Assembly (NCBI RefSeq): GCF_027744825.2
Contig: NC_071340.1
Location: forward strand, 12,474,001 to 12,538,000
Reading direction: 5' to 3'
Length of the DNA: 64,000 nucleotides
Source: Synchiropus splendidus
Taxonomy: Eukaryota; Chordata; Actinopteri; Syngnathiformes; Callionymidae
Below, piece after piece: positions 47,049 to 60,010 of the stretch. The notes under the pieces were generated by a model that made no database searches, was not told the DNA's origin, and saw nothing but the letters and a program-made list of their open reading frames with translations. The position numbers were made by a program, and so were the translations under genes. Positions within the stretch are counted from its first letter, which is position 1. Each line of letters starts with the position of its first letter.

Positions 47049-47163
47049 TTCCTCCATGTTTGTTGTTGTTGTTATCATCCTAGCTGCCACGTGTCTTGTG
47101 CATCAGTGTGATCAGTGGACCAGGAACTCCTGCACTTACAAAGGTTCTGTGTTGTCTGGAGAG

Positions 47164-47165
<2 letters not shown>

Positions 47166-47244
<79 letters not shown>
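47166..47244. repeat. (AT)n microsatellite, 79 bp
   Basis: Perfect alternating AT run. It is followed within 8 bases by a 21-base word identical to part of the retrotransposon at 9567-9587. Confidence 0.98.
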
Positions 47245-47245
<1 letters not shown>

Positions 47246-48047
47246 CCTATATGGAACTGCCAGGCAGAAGGTATTGTGATCGATCTTTCTCATTTGTATT
47301 GCTAATTTTTAATAGCACAATAATGTGAAACGCATTTGTTGTAATTTTTAAAACATCGATTTCTTCATGAAACGTGAGGTGCATTTTTCAAGGTATATTT
47401 ACAGGGTACTGTCATTCACCAGCAACATACTGCAACTGAAACATGTTTTAAGAGAATCCCTTTTCCATTTTTAACCTGTCTATGTGTTGAATTTTAATAA
47501 TTTTCCAGGCTAACTGCATGTCATTTTAATGATTTGTGTATTTCCTCTTAGAGACAGGCTTTTCTCGCTGTCACTCTTCCCCATTAACATTCCAACGAGC
47601 TCCGAAGCCAAACTCATTCAGCCAGGAATTCACTCTCATTCAGTCCCACAGCCCTTTGCATCCATAACAACTCTCTGCCTGCCTCAATCCTTAAATTACC
47701 TCCTAAATCTTGAAGGAGAGTCACGTAACTGCTTTCCCCCCGCTGATGGGATTGGAAGTTATCTATTACCTCGACACGCTGGCTTCCTTAGTCACACTGT
47801 CGCACGCGGAGACTCGCATTTTTTTTAGCCTTTTATGGATTTAAGGTCAATTTGGTGGAAGATTACAAAACAAAAAAGAGAGTACGGATCATTTATCACC
47901 GTAACTGCATGAGCAACCCTTGTTCCTGATGTACACCGTGATTCATGTATTTGTGTCTGCATGATATTCGGTCATTGGAATATACAGTAGTCAAGCATCT
48001 GAACAAGTGTTGAATGTCCAGTAGTGCTAGATTTTGTGGCAGTAATA

Positions 48048-48200
48048 TACCACAATTTCCAGACTAATGAGTGCACCTGAATATAAACCGCACACACTAT
48101 ACTTCAGAAGAAAAATCATTTTGTACATATATGAGCTGCGTGTCTACGCGGAGCAAGGTCAGTGCACCGTCTTAAAAATGTGCGAGGGTACGTAGCATCA
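48048..48200 (+). repeat. fragment of a dispersed element ('actataagccgcacc' family)
   Basis: Reads taccacaatttccagacta, gcacctgaatataaaccgca, cacactatacttcagaag and aaatcattttgtacata, which match a widespread fish element whose copies usually read ccgtaatttccggactataagccgcacc. Ends are not defined. Confidence 0.5.
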
Positions 48201-49451
48201 GTAAATACGTTTTGAAAACATGGTTGAGCATTGAGGCTGATGATGAAAACAAACTGGACGATGTTCTGAACGTGCATTCTGCCGCCCAATAAGATTACAG
48301 GTGGGATTTTTTTACTCATATAGTGTTCAACTTTGTGTGGCCATCAGTGAAGTGCTGCATTTGCTAGCTCGTGTCTGAGCGTCACTGTTTATATCCAAGA
48401 TGAATAACTTGTTTGTGTACATGTTTACATGACGGTCCAGAAAACCGAATTATTGTGTAAGTCAGATTAAATTTGGACGTTTAAAATGCATGTGAACAGC
48501 TTAAACAGCTTGTTAAAATTTATCTTAGTCGGACTGCACAACCTGGATAATGCGGTTAATAGCAGGACTAAGCTGCTAGCCAAGTTGCTCGACTATGACT
48601 GTATTGGGTGATGTGCACCTGCGTGAGCTTCAGCTGCGCAGTGGAAGTAAAGAAATTCCTAGACCAAACACAGTCTGATGATGTTTGTTCACCTTAAATA
48701 TAATCGAGAAGTTGTGTGTGTAACCTGTGTCTGTGTTCCTCATTGTTAGCCGATGTCTGCGGTGAATACATCACAAACCAGTTTTGGAACTTGCTACGAC
48801 GATGATCGACTGGTGTTTTGATTTGTCTTCAACTTCCTTCACTCAACTTGTTTGTGAATGAGCACATGAAAAAACGAATTATGGTTTTGATCATTTCTTC
48901 TCACAAGAAGATTAGAGTAAGTGATTTGTTGGTTTAAGGAGACGACATTAGCACCATATTAGCAACAATTGCTAAATGAGTCGTGGCTTAAAAGTGCAAC
49001 TCTGTCCTTTAGTTACTATTTTGTGTTATTAAAAAACTAAAATGAATTTAATCCATACAAGAGAATCCATGGCGGTAACTGTCTGAAACAGCTCCTCGCT
49101 ACCTGTCAGCTTTGATTGCTCTTCCTCTCCGATCATAGGAACCCGAAGGGGTGAAGAGCTCACAGTGCCACCCCTTGTCAAGGAGGTGAACTGCTCATAA
49201 TTCCATTTTCACTGCATGCTGGCATGACGCAGTTGGTTGAAGTATATATAGATACTGTCTACAAAAAACACCCTGAATTCAAGGCGTCAAGACAACTGAC
49301 TGGTAGTAGTTTGAAAAACTAAAATCAATGCTTTGTTATGCCCTGCCTTCCTTCACTTGCACTTGAACGTTTCCTGAAATTCCTTTTACCGCCCAAAAAG
49401 AGTCCAGTGCTGCAACCCCAGTTCGCTTGGACTTCAGCATACACTGAGCAT

Positions 49452-49866
49452 CAGGGGTGCCACGAGGGACTGTGGGCCCCTTGAAAACAATTTTTTCTCA
49501 TTGGGCCTCCACATTATTTTACTTCAAGTATGGACTCAAGTGATATTTTGCGTTGTCTTTGCTGAAATATTTATACGTAAGACTGCTGCTCTCTTTTTGT
49601 AAATACAGTTTTGGCAATGGCCTTCAAGCTAGAGTTCCTGATCTTTCCATCACATGGACTAGTAACAGACGCTCCTTGCCTATAAAAGAACCAGGTGATA
49701 GGAACTCTCTTTCTCCTATCTGAGACTTTTTTGTTTGTTTAATGTATTATTTTTGTGTCATACGATTTTGTCAGCATCATAATTATATAATGGGCGTCTC
49801 TGGGCCCCTGTCAGTCACGGGCCCCTGGAATGCTTCTGCTTATTCGCCCCCTTCTCGGCACCTCTG
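49452..49866 (+). mobile_element. non-autonomous hAT-like element, 415 bp
   Basis: Left end CAGGGGTGCCACGAGG and right end, reverse complemented, CAGAGGTGCCGAGAAG form good terminal inverted repeats. Flanks CTGAGCAT and ATAAGCAT agree at 6 of 8 positions. Interior is rich in gggcccc words. No coding capacity. Confidence 0.7.
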
Positions 49867-49930
49867 ATAAGCATTGTCAGACCAAGGACCCTCCATGGGA
49901 TTTCAACTGGCAAGGTCCCACTCCACAGTC

Positions 49931-50372
49931 CAGAGGCGGGCAATTAAAGTTCCTAGAGGACCAGGTTATATATTGTGACCGTTGAAGAAAGGAGGGTATG
50001 AGAAAATTGAAAATAAAAATCAAGTGATGACATCATGCGTGATTAGGAAATTACACTTTTAAAATGCTCAGAAAATGTTTACTGTGTTTTATTTAATTTA
50101 AAGCACATTCCATTTAAAGATTCTCGATGTGTCTCATACATTTCAAAATCTACTTTCAGTTCTGATTTATTTTAAGGGACAAGAAATACTCCTAATATAG
50201 TCAACGGAAAAGACGAACAATTGAGAAAAATAATCAAATGAAAATGCAAAAGAAAAAAAATGCACAAGACAAAAATATCAGTTTTATAGTTTTACTCTGA
50301 CACCTGGAGGGCCACATAAATGCAGTTAAAGGGCCAGATTTGGCCCACGGGCCGCACTTTGCCTAGGAACTG
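49931..50372 (+). mobile_element. non-autonomous hAT-like element with perfect 8-bp target duplication
   Basis: 442 bp flanked on both sides by the exact octamer CCACAGTC (49923-49930 and 50373-50380). Ends are CAGAGGCGGGCAATTAAAG and, reverse complemented, CAGTTCCTAGGCAAAGTGC. The right interior matches the 43188-43697 element. The perfect duplication implies a more recent insertion than its neighbours. Confidence 0.85.
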
Positions 50373-51137
50373 CCACAGTCCATAGTTTCCCCACAAAGTA
50401 GTCGACAAATATGTTTGACGCAGAGATTGAGAATTAAAAGCAGCACCTGTGCATCATGGAGGAGGAGCCTGTGTGGAGTTCTTTTAGTTTCCTTCAGCGC
50501 AAAAACAGGCAAAGGTTCTTCTGTGACCCCAAACAGAAATGTGCAGTAGCTAAATAGCACGCTCTGTTGCTACATAATATCCCTCTGCAAATTCAAATGT
50601 TTCCATTAAGCATGGATAAATCAAAGTTTTGGCTCCATTATTGGCAGACAAAGTACTTTGTTGCCATGTAAATCCATCAGAGAAGTGGCCTTTGTGGCGT
50701 CCGATGCTGAAGCACAGAGGAACCACTCGTCTCCGTGGCTGAAGCATTTACATGTTAATCACGCTCCGGAGACTCTGTGCCCGCGCGCGTGTGTGTGTGT
50801 GTCACCGTCTGTGTCCTCTGCTGTCTGCCTCCGACGTCCCATGAAGCTCATGCTAAGTGCATCTGTGTGTTTTTGCATTTTCCAAATTGCCTTTGTCTGT
50901 GTGTAGGTGTGGGTGTGTGGAGTCGGCCTGAGGTTAATCCTAAGGTTACATCTGTTGACCTGGCTATCGATGCCCTCTGGTCGCCTCCTGGTGGCTCTGA
51001 CTGGACGCTGACACAGGAGCACTGGAGTCTGCTGCGCTCGTGACTTGGCTCTCTCCTCCCTCGAAGGTAGAGGATCCATGTCAACGCTGGCTCCACTTTC
51101 GATCGATGAGAAATCTATGGATTTCCACCGTTCACTC

Positions 51138-51238
51138 CTGTTTCCTCCCGCCGTCCAAAACATACTCTGGTTGTGTTTGTGCAAATGGACAGGCGACCTG
51201 TCCAGACCCGGCTTGTCGCCTCAAGTAGCTGGGATGAC
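51138..51238 (+). repeat. common teleost dispersed repeat, short fragment
   Basis: Contains tttcctcccgccgtccaaaa, ggacaggcgacctgtccag and agctgggatgactccaa in the family's order. About 100 bp, truncated at both ends. Confidence 0.6.
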
Positions 51239-52621
51239 TCCAACATTCCTTCTTTTAAGATATTAGACAGACATCCATGAGCAAAATGTGTTTTCAAGCT
51301 GCACATAAATTAAAACATCTGCCATGTTTCCACCGGTAGGTTCCCAGGGATCGAGCTGATTGATGTGTGTGTGTGTGTGTGCACCCAACTATGGAGCGAT
51401 GCTTCCTGTTTCCTGCTCTGTGGACCAATGATAACCTGATACACCCACGAGAGGAAGAGGAGAGTGGAGCGGAGGTGAGGAGAGGAGAAGACAGGATGAT
51501 GCATGAAGGATGGAAGAAGAACCTGGTGCTGAGTCAGCACAAAAATTGCTTTTGACAAGCTGCTGAAAAGACGATCACGTAGGAGCTTCCTAACAGAGAT
51601 GCATCCCCGAGGAGGTGGATATTTCTTGAGTTTTCCCAAAGCAAAAAAATGAATCACGAACGACCTACAGGCTGTAGGGGGCAGTGATGTGTTTGAACCT
51701 CCAGAGGTCATTTGAATCCCAAGTCCCAAGTAAAAACCAAATCACGAAAGGCTTGAACACACTGAGGATTTGATGGGGACAATGGTCAACCAGCAGCTGC
51801 ACCTGCTGAGGGGCAGCGACATGAAAGGCCTGTCACTCTTGCACAGATGAAGCCTTGATATCACACGGCCGCTCTTTGACATGAATCCCACCGAAAGAAA
51901 GGAAAGTAACTCTGATTTCACCGCGGCTCTAAGCCACTGTCTCCGCGCCGAACTGCCTGGAGCACAGTGCTGTTGGTTATTCAATGCCTTTTAATTGGTT
52001 TCAAGTCCGCCTCATTTACATATGCATGCTAATAGGGCATCTCATTGGAGGAGAGGTGGGAATGGAAATGTCTGAAAAGCTCCCGGAGAGGGGGCGAGGG
52101 GGCGTACATAGAAAAGGCTATAAAGGAGGAATGAATGAACAAACAAGAGAAAAACAGACAGGATGTGAGTAACAGCTTCTAGAAAAATCAGTCTCTGGTT
52201 GCCAAGGCAACGAGAGGTGCGAGCTGGCTCGTCTCCCTGTGTAACCAATTATGTCTGTGTGAGTGTGGATCTACTATCTGGCTCCGTTGATATGCAAAAG
52301 TGAAAAATGGACCCATGTGAGCTCCAGTCAAACGCTGGCAGGCCGTTCCATTTGAACACAGTGTGTTTGCCTCCGTTATCAGAGTCAAGCTGTCTTCAGT
52401 CTCTCACTTAACTACGCTCACACACACACACAGGACTGGGAGACAAGTGCCAATCCTGACGCCTCTTTATACCCGACATGGAACGCATGTCCTTCAGACC
52501 ACCTGCAGCACCTCCACTGCACCTATGTGGCCATCATTCCACATGGAATTGTACAGGTGACGGTCATTTTTTAAGAAACTTCATTTTACCGGCTAATGAT
52601 TTGCCATTTATTTATGTCATC

Positions 52622-52671
<50 letters not shown>

Positions 52672-52692
52672 CATTATTATTATTATTATTAT

Positions 52693-52724
<32 letters not shown>

Positions 52725-52938
52725 TGTATGTATGTATTTATTTATAGTACTAGTAGTAGCAGTAGTAGCAGTAGTAGTAGTGTTAGCAGCAGCAGTATTC
52801 TTCTTATTAAAATTTTTATTATTATTCATTTATTTATGGTAGTAGTAGCAGTAGTAGCAGTAGTAGTTGTATTAGCAGCAGCAGTATTCTTCTTATTAAA
52901 ATTTTTATTATTATTCTTTTATTTATAGTAGTAGTAGC

Positions 52939-52972
<34 letters not shown>

Positions 52973-53020
52973 GTAGTAGTATGTATGTATGTATTTATTT
53001 ATAGTAGTAGAAGTAGTAGC

Positions 53021-53056
<36 letters not shown>

Positions 53057-53396
53057 TATAGTACTAGTAGTAGCAGTAGTAGTAGTGTTAGCAGCAGCAG
53101 TATTCTTCTTATTAAAATTTGTATTATTATTCATTTATTTATGGTAGTAGTAGCAGTAGTAGCAGTAGTAGTTGTATTAGCAGCAGCAGTATTCTTCTTA
53201 TTAAATTTTTTATTATTATTCATTTATTTATAGTAGTAGTAGCAGTATTATTATTATTATTATTGTTATTATATTATATTGCTATTATTATTATTATTTA
53301 TAGTAGTAGTAGTAGCAGTAGTAGTGGTAATAGTAGTATCTATTTATTTATAGCAGTAGTTGTAGTAGTGGTAATAGTAGCAGCAGCAGTAGTAGT
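52622..53396. repeat. compound (ATT)n/(AGT)n array with nested duplications
   Basis: 775 bp of alternating ATT, AGT, AGC and TATT triplet/tetraplet runs. Within it, a block beginning ttagcagcagcagtattctt occurs at 52783, 52872, 53088 and 53177, i.e. spacing 89, then 216, then 89: an 89-bp duplication that was itself copied 305 bp downstream. The array is open in several frames as polyI, polyS or polyV, which has no coding meaning. Confidence 0.95.
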
Positions 53397-53489
53397 TTCC
53401 CCATTACAAATAGAATTGTAGTGAATCTTAATCATAGTCTTATATTTAAATGTTCTTAATAAAATGTGTCTCTTGGTTTGTCTTGGTTT

Positions 53490-54015
53490 ACATGGACAGG
53501 ATTGCGAGGCGCAGCTCTGGTGGGGAGGGTTTGCGGTTTGGTGGCCTGAGGATCCAGTCACTGCCATTTGCAGATGATTTGGTTCTCACGACTTCATCAC
53601 GATGTGACCTTCAACCCTAGTTTGCATCTGAGTGTGAAGCGGCTGAGGGGATAGGCACCTCTAAGTCTGAGGCCATGATTCTCAACCAGAAAAGAATGGA
53701 TTGCTCTTGAGTGAGTTCAATGAATGCTTGCCTCAAATGGAGAAGTATCTTGGGGGTCTTGTTCTGGAGTGGAGGGGGTAAGGGAGTTGAAGATTGGTTG
53801 GCAAACAGCGCGGCAGGGGTGGTATTGCAGTCACTGTACCGCACTGCAGAAAAGAGCTGAGCCAAAAGGCTCGAGCAATCTTTGCCCCAAGAAACAGATT
53901 CCGGACACAAGCGGTTAAAATGAGTATATTTGGACGGATGGCAGGCGTCTCCCTGAGGGATAGGGTGAGAAGTTCTGTCACTTGGGAGAGACTTGGAGTA
54001 GAGCCTCTACTCTAT
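53490..54015 (+). mobile_element. decayed non-LTR retrotransposon reverse-transcriptase fragment
   Basis: Frame pieces read MDRIARRSSGGEGLRFGG, PFADDLVLTTSS (FADD is the catalytic reverse-transcriptase motif), later KELSQKARAIF and MAGVSLRDRVRSS, GVEPLL. These belong to a LINE family very common in teleosts. Several stops and frameshifts and an internal deletion (around 53790-53860) make it non-functional. It abuts the 3' edge of the trinucleotide array. Confidence 0.8.
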
Positions 54016-57000
54016 ATACCAATAATAAATGTAAAAAAAGAATAATAATAGTATAATGTTAGTAATAACCATTGCTTGTTTGTATATATATATATATATA
54101 AATATTTATACCTTTCACATTTTTATCCCAACTTGTATTTTGTGTTGCCCACAAGCATTGCCTTGCCTGAATGAGTCAGATGTGACTCTTATCTCCAGAG
54201 TTTCATTTCCTGACATTTTCAGAGACTTCTTAAACTATGAGTCAGATCCCATCCTCCACACGGCGACCCCTGCTGTAGATGTCTGACACTCAGGTGCCAC
54301 CATTTTCTCCAGAAGTCTGTAAATTATGGAGGACTTCACCTCAGCCCAAAAAGATGTGACATTTGCGACACCTGATACAAACATGGTCCCCCGAGCAGCG
54401 ACGACATGAGGCCTGCGCACACAACTCTTTGTTCCTCTCTTCTTTGTGGACATGTACCTTTTCAGAGGAGCCTTTCTGCGCCTCAGTGGGACCACCAGCG
54501 AGCTGCAGCGCCAGCCAAGTCGGACTCTGGCAATAATTGGCTTCGCTCCTGGAAGCCCAGCGAGCCACACTTTGACTACAAAACCACGAGTCAGAGCTGA
54601 GGACGAAGCCTTGGCGGCGAGCCGAGCGAAACCCAAGACGGCAAGATTCTAATTGGGATCTGGAATGAAGGTTTTCCCTCGCACACAATCTGGAAGCGAG
54701 ATCTGACTGACAAGAGGCGCAGGAAGTGAGGCCGTGGGATTTACAGGGAGCTGCGGTGCTCAGATTAACATTCTCCCCCAAATCTCCAAATTCCTCCTCT
54801 TCCTCCACTCCTCTCTCTTGGATTGTTCGCTCATGTTCTACATCCCTCCTGCGTCTCCTCGCCCTGATACTTGCTTTAGAGGCCGCACCATGAAAGAAGC
54901 TAATTTAAAGACGTTTGTGTTAGTTAATCTCTTGTTGTCTTGCTCGCTTCCTCCCTTCAACACAGATTAGGTTACACCCAGCACTTAGAACAGTAGAATC
55001 CCAAACAAATGCTTATCCGATTGTGGCGCTGACAGAGTGTGATGGAAGAGCTACTTGTGCTCTATTAGCTCTGAAATAAATCACCGGCCCTGTTTGTGCA
55101 CCAACCAGCAGGTAGCAGTGTCGATAACTGGGACGTGACTCATGTCAGGCGCGCCCGCGAGAAACACAGGCCTGATGGCCTTTCAATTAAAAACTGGTCC
55201 TCGCATGACTCTTTGCTGAGTCGCGATGTGCTGCCACCATTGATGAAGAGTCTTGGACGGACGGAGGGGTTGGTCAGTGCGAGAACCGACTGTGTCATGG
55301 TTACAGCTGAAGGAATGGGCTATAAACGGGCCACTGTGACCCAGAACCACAGAGCCCAAGAACAACAAGACTTGCCTGAAATAAACCTTCCACCGAGAGA
55401 AACACTTTGCTTTGCTTGGTGGCACTTCAAATGTTTTAGAACTATTCAGGATGAGAATTAAAATACGTATTGTTGTAAGCTATCGCAAGTACTTTAGGGA
55501 GATTCAGAAAATGTATAAATGTATCACTTTTCTTCCACATTTCAACATAAAAATTTCAGGTATCTTTTTACAGTGCGTGTTCAGTTCATAACTATAGTCT
55601 TTGCAATATGAAAACCGAATTAAAAAGTTCCCTTTGATCTCATAACAAAAACATCTATGGTGAAGGCGATTACATGACATTTCAGTTAAAAAAAAAGATC
55701 CTTCCACCCTGATTTTTTAATTTCCTTTTAATCGAATCCTATCCTTTTTGTGGGTATAATTTAATCCAGTCCAAATAAGACTTTCCAAATCAGGGGTTCT
55801 TAAGCATTTTGATCTCGGGGCCCACATTTTCCAGAACAAATGAGCCCGGGGCCCATTCAAAGAATAGATCTGACTCATTACTGCGATTATTTATTTCTGA
55901 TGTCAGATTTACTGATTCCATTTGTGTTCAATAGCCAGGCTTTTAGCTAGGATTTTGAAACATAGCCACGCCCACATGCCCCGCCCCCAAACCATAACTC
56001 CACCCCCAGCCCATTCCCCTCCACAACACACCAGCACGAATATTGTCCACTAACATAATTTGCTGTGTAAAAAAAAGAAAAAGACAGTGTAAACATATAT
56101 TTGTACAAAAGTAAGTTATACCTTTATAAAACTATTGCATCAAATATCATAAATGTTGTCACAATAAGAAATTCATAATGCAGAAAACGCCGGGGGTCTG
56201 TTAAAATCAGCAAATCTACTTCTTCTTATTTTGTGATGATGGAGCCTCTTCCTCGCTCTCCTGATCTGATGCAGGGAAGAGACACTCTCCTTCTGACCCT
56301 GATTAATTAAAATAATAATTATTACCCTTACTACATGCTTTCTCGTCTAGTTACGTTGTTCGGCAAACGCTGCATGAACTCCCGAGTGCAGTTTTTGCGA
56401 CGAGTTGCCATGTGGCTCGTCCGACTAAAAGACTTTCAATTTGTCTTGTAAACAATTGTTTAAAGTTTTTTTTTTTTTTTTAACTGTTCTAAATGACGGC
56501 AGCGGCATGAAGTTCAAAAGACCCTGAACATTGCTGAGAGATGTTGACCCAGCAGCAGGGACACCAGAAAATCCCCGGAGCAGTCCGACCAATTTGAAGT
56601 GACCGGACAGCTCATGCGGCGGCAGGAAAAGAAGGCGCAGCAAAATCCAAAATAATTGACAGCGTCAGCTTCTTTAATTGGCTCTATGGAAATGACAGTT
56701 GGGAAGATGCCGGCCAGGATATTTCATGGGTTGGTGGATGGTCTTTAAAGGATCCTCAAAAGCAGCACAGTATGAGCTCCATCATTGTTCGTTGTCAGTT
56801 GCAAGGGGAGAGAAAGAAATGGTCCAGAGAAGTCATTCTCTTCATCAACTGCCAGTATTTGTTTTTTTTCATGACTGAATCTGACAATTTGTTTACTCCT
56901 CCTTCATGAGCATAAACATCTCTGATGTCCACAAGTGCTTTTAATATGAAGAATATTACATACTTTATTGCTCATTTATTACACTTTATTACAGTGTCAT

Positions 57001-57935
57001 TTCTTACCTCCACAAATGAAGGAGAGGAATATGGTCCAACGCAGACGTCATCAGAGCTTTGTGTTGTTAGACGGCTTCACGGACTCGTCTTTGAGACTCC
57101 AGGTGTGTGTTAGGGCAGTTTCACACTGTGGGTTCAGTCTCGGGTGGCCCAAGTCTGATTCGCCCCCTGCTGTGCAGCCTCGCACCTCTGCGCCTCACAC
57201 GGTTGGCGGCGCTCTGCGCAAAATAGCTTCACGTTTCACAGCCAAAACTAACCATGAGAGAGTTGTAGGAGGAGCTTGGTCCCGCTACTGCCACCTGCTG
57301 AGGTCACAGCAATCCGACATTTTAACCGAGAATTGATGGAGATTGATAAAGCAAAATGAATTGAAAAATGAATTAAATTGTGGTTAATGTATAATGAGCA
57401 AACACCCTTCTAGTTCAGTGTAATAAGATATATGCAAAGTTAGCCACCTTCACCAGGCATTTTAATACCTCAACTCAAACTAAACCCCTTGGCAGACGAC
57501 AGGTCACATTTACAATACACTGTATTTTTATTTCAGTTAAATAATGCAGCATATTTTGGACAACATTTTTTTTTTTTAATGAGCATTATTGGCCTGTGCT
57601 GTGGCCTCTGCATGCATGGTTAAATGATAAATAATTCATATTTGGAATGCCTAAAAAAAATCCAAATTTTAGTTATAATGCATTGGATTATACAAAAGAA
57701 ATACATTATTTTAGAATGAGGATTTTTATGGGACTACTGCAGTAGTTCTAGGTTGAGGTTTTTGCTCTAGGTTTAACTGTGAAGAACCCTCAAGTCTGTC
57801 GCAGACGACCGCTTACAGCGTGACCCTTCAGTGCAATAAACTCAGCTGGTGGTGGATGTTTCAGTTGACTTCCTAAACTAAATAAGAACAGAAACCTCCA
57901 GGTGAAAAGGCCACTCAATAAACACAGGAAACCTT
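54016..57935. other. intergenic gap before agtpbp1 3' end
   Basis: Includes (TA)n near 54085-54101, overlapping minus-strand open frames at 54235-54808 that I do not recognise, and the hAT-like piece at 55791. The rest shows no gene. Confidence 0.55.
55791..55935 (+). mobile_element. hAT-like element, left part, sibling of 14158-14640
   Basis: CAGGGGTTCTTAAGCATTTT, then tcggggcccacattttcc, gaacaaatgagcccggggcc and cattcaaagaatagatctga align word for word with 14158-14290. The right end could not be placed; similarity fades after about 55935. Confidence 0.6.
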
Positions 57936-57949
57936 GAAGATGTTCACAT

Positions 57950-57955
57950 TTTATT
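57950..57955 (-). promoter_or_regulatory. candidate agtpbp1 poly(A) signal
   Basis: TTTATT on the plus strand reads AATAAA on the minus strand, in context gaATAAAatgtg. It is the first clear canonical signal downstream of the agtpbp1 stop that I noticed. Cleavage would be expected 10-25 bases further, around 57925-57940. Confidence 0.45.
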
Positions 57956-59391
57956 CACGATGCTTCAACTCTGTAACAGTCAAGTTAAATATGACGAGCA
58001 CTCGCTCGCTCCGCCTCCAGGTAGAAATTAAAAGTTTCACTAAAGTGCCATTAACCGCCAAACTTTATAAAACTCACAAATAGGATTCTAGCTAAGACTG
58101 GCACACATCAACATGAACTCGTAACAGAAAGATTAAAAAGAGAAAGAGGAATGGCCGGGGGTTCAAGCGGGAAATGGTTTGGGAGGAGAAACCAAGAGTG
58201 AGCAGCTTCATCCAACGGAAGAGGGAACAAAGCAGCAGCGGAGCTGGACGATGGAATAACGCCTCAGACATCCGAGGGCAACAAAGTAAAAAAGCTCAAT
58301 AAATAAAGTAAAAACAAAGCATGCGATTGATGTGCCAAAAACGTCAATTGAACTAAACGCCAAAGGACAAATGCGCAAAAAGTACACAGGAGGGCGACGA
58401 CTACAGCAAAGACATGTTCCAGTTCTAAAATATCAGGTCTGAGTTGAACACCTTTTGTCAGTCAGTTGAACTAAAGTGCAAACGTTATCAAGAATATCAG
58501 CACCTCATAGTTGACGACTCTTCTGCTGACCTTGAATTAAACATCACCATTAAGACGGTTAAATACACCATACATTCCACAAACCACTGCTAAATGTGAC
58601 GACTTTTCACCTTCGTTTCCTGTTCGCTCCGAGGTCCGACTTTCATTCAGATGTGAACATTCTTTTTGATCGTGAAGTGTTTTTGGTGAAGCAAGGCAGG
58701 AGGCACGTGACGTGTGCACCGTTGTGACAAACTACTGTGGAAGAGCTAAAGTACATGTGTCTGTCTGTGTATAGTGTGAGAGCAGCGTAGACGACGTAGG
58801 ATGACGGCAACAAGTTAAAGTGCAGGCAGAGAACGAGGCTAAAGATGGATGGCTATGGGGGGGGTTAAAACGGTACCCATAGAGGGTGCTAGTGAATACA
58901 CCACCTCAGGTATGCGAGGCTTTCAAGGTCGACAGTAAAGGATTGCAAGATGGCAGCGTCCTGCTCGGATGTGAAGATGAAGGTGCCACAGTGACTTATA
59001 GGTCAGAACGGCACAGAAAAGCCAAGATACAGGAGCGTTAGCTCCGCCTCAGCGCAGAGCGTCTTGAGCACAGATAATCAATCCGGATCATGTTACTGTC
59101 ATCATGATCAATACCTTGACACTAACAGAAGCACCGCGGTGACCTAGCGAGTCGATCGGATGATCAGAAACCGTTGGAGCAAATCAGAAGATCACTACTA
59201 CTTAACACGGCGGCTGAAGCACAACCCTCCCAGGGTCCTGTCATCTGGGCTTCTACTCACTCCGCAGTAAGGCAGGGATAAACCAGGAAGGCATCGGTCG
59301 TATCGCGGCAGCATTGACGTCAGGGATTTTTGGTTGAACTCTCCCTCGGTGGAAGAACAAGTCTTCCAACACATGCCAGTTTAAAGCTGAT

Positions 59392-59414
59392 GATATATAT
59401 ATATATATATATAT
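59392..59414. repeat. (TA)n microsatellite
   Basis: Alternating AT run followed by T8, within the presumed agtpbp1 3' UTR. Confidence 0.9.
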
Positions 59415-60010
59415 TTTTTTTATCAGTGTAAATTTGAACGGCCCATCGTTGGATTGTGACTCTATACACTTCTGCTACCACTTGGTAATATTTGGTTTGC
59501 ATTGCCAAACAACAACCAGATGAAAGCAAGTAACGCTCATCTGCACCTAAGACAAACACAGCTGTGTTCACCAACTAAGAATACTGCAGCAATAAAATCT
59601 AAAACAACACCATTGTTTACAAAAGTGAATAAAAAAAAAAATTTAAAAAATTCTTACGGATGAAAAGAAACAGAAGCATAAATTACGGGGTCAGTGAACG
59701 CACCAGGGTTTCACCATCGAGCAACATTTGGAGACTCTTTTGCCATAGCTTCAGGGATACATGTATGAACTACACAAGGGGAAAGCTATTCAGATGTGAT
59801 GCGCTGGAGGTTTCAAGCGGCAACAACTATACAAACCAATATAGAGGTTACCCTCCGGATGAGACACTCCAATCTATCGCCTTAAATTACAGATGGTAGA
59901 ATGCAGGAAGGAGATTTGCATCTTGATGAGGTGGTGAGCGGCGGCCGCCGAGACAGTGACCAGTGATGGTGAGTGAGTGTATTCCTCAGACGTCTGCTGT
60001 CTCCTGTCAC

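Larger units (their letters stand above)
57936..60010 (-). other. agtpbp1: probable agtpbp1 3' UTR
   Basis: About 2.1 kb from the stop codon to just past a minus-strand AATAAA at 57950-57955. The interval has no exon-like frames on either strand. It contains a (TA)n run at 59392-59414 and is otherwise unique-looking sequence. The extent is inferred from the poly(A) signal and not proven. Confidence 0.5.

Noticed and set aside
47032..47328. 98-codon frame with alternating Tyr-Ile
   Set aside because: Translation of the (AT)n microsatellite.
50759..51184. 141-codon minus-strand frame near a GC-richer patch
   Set aside because: His/Thr-rich tail comes from (CA)n, overlapping a repeat fragment; no gene signature.
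52478..53421. Long frames of isoleucine, serine, valine or leucine
   Set aside because: Translation of a trinucleotide microsatellite array.
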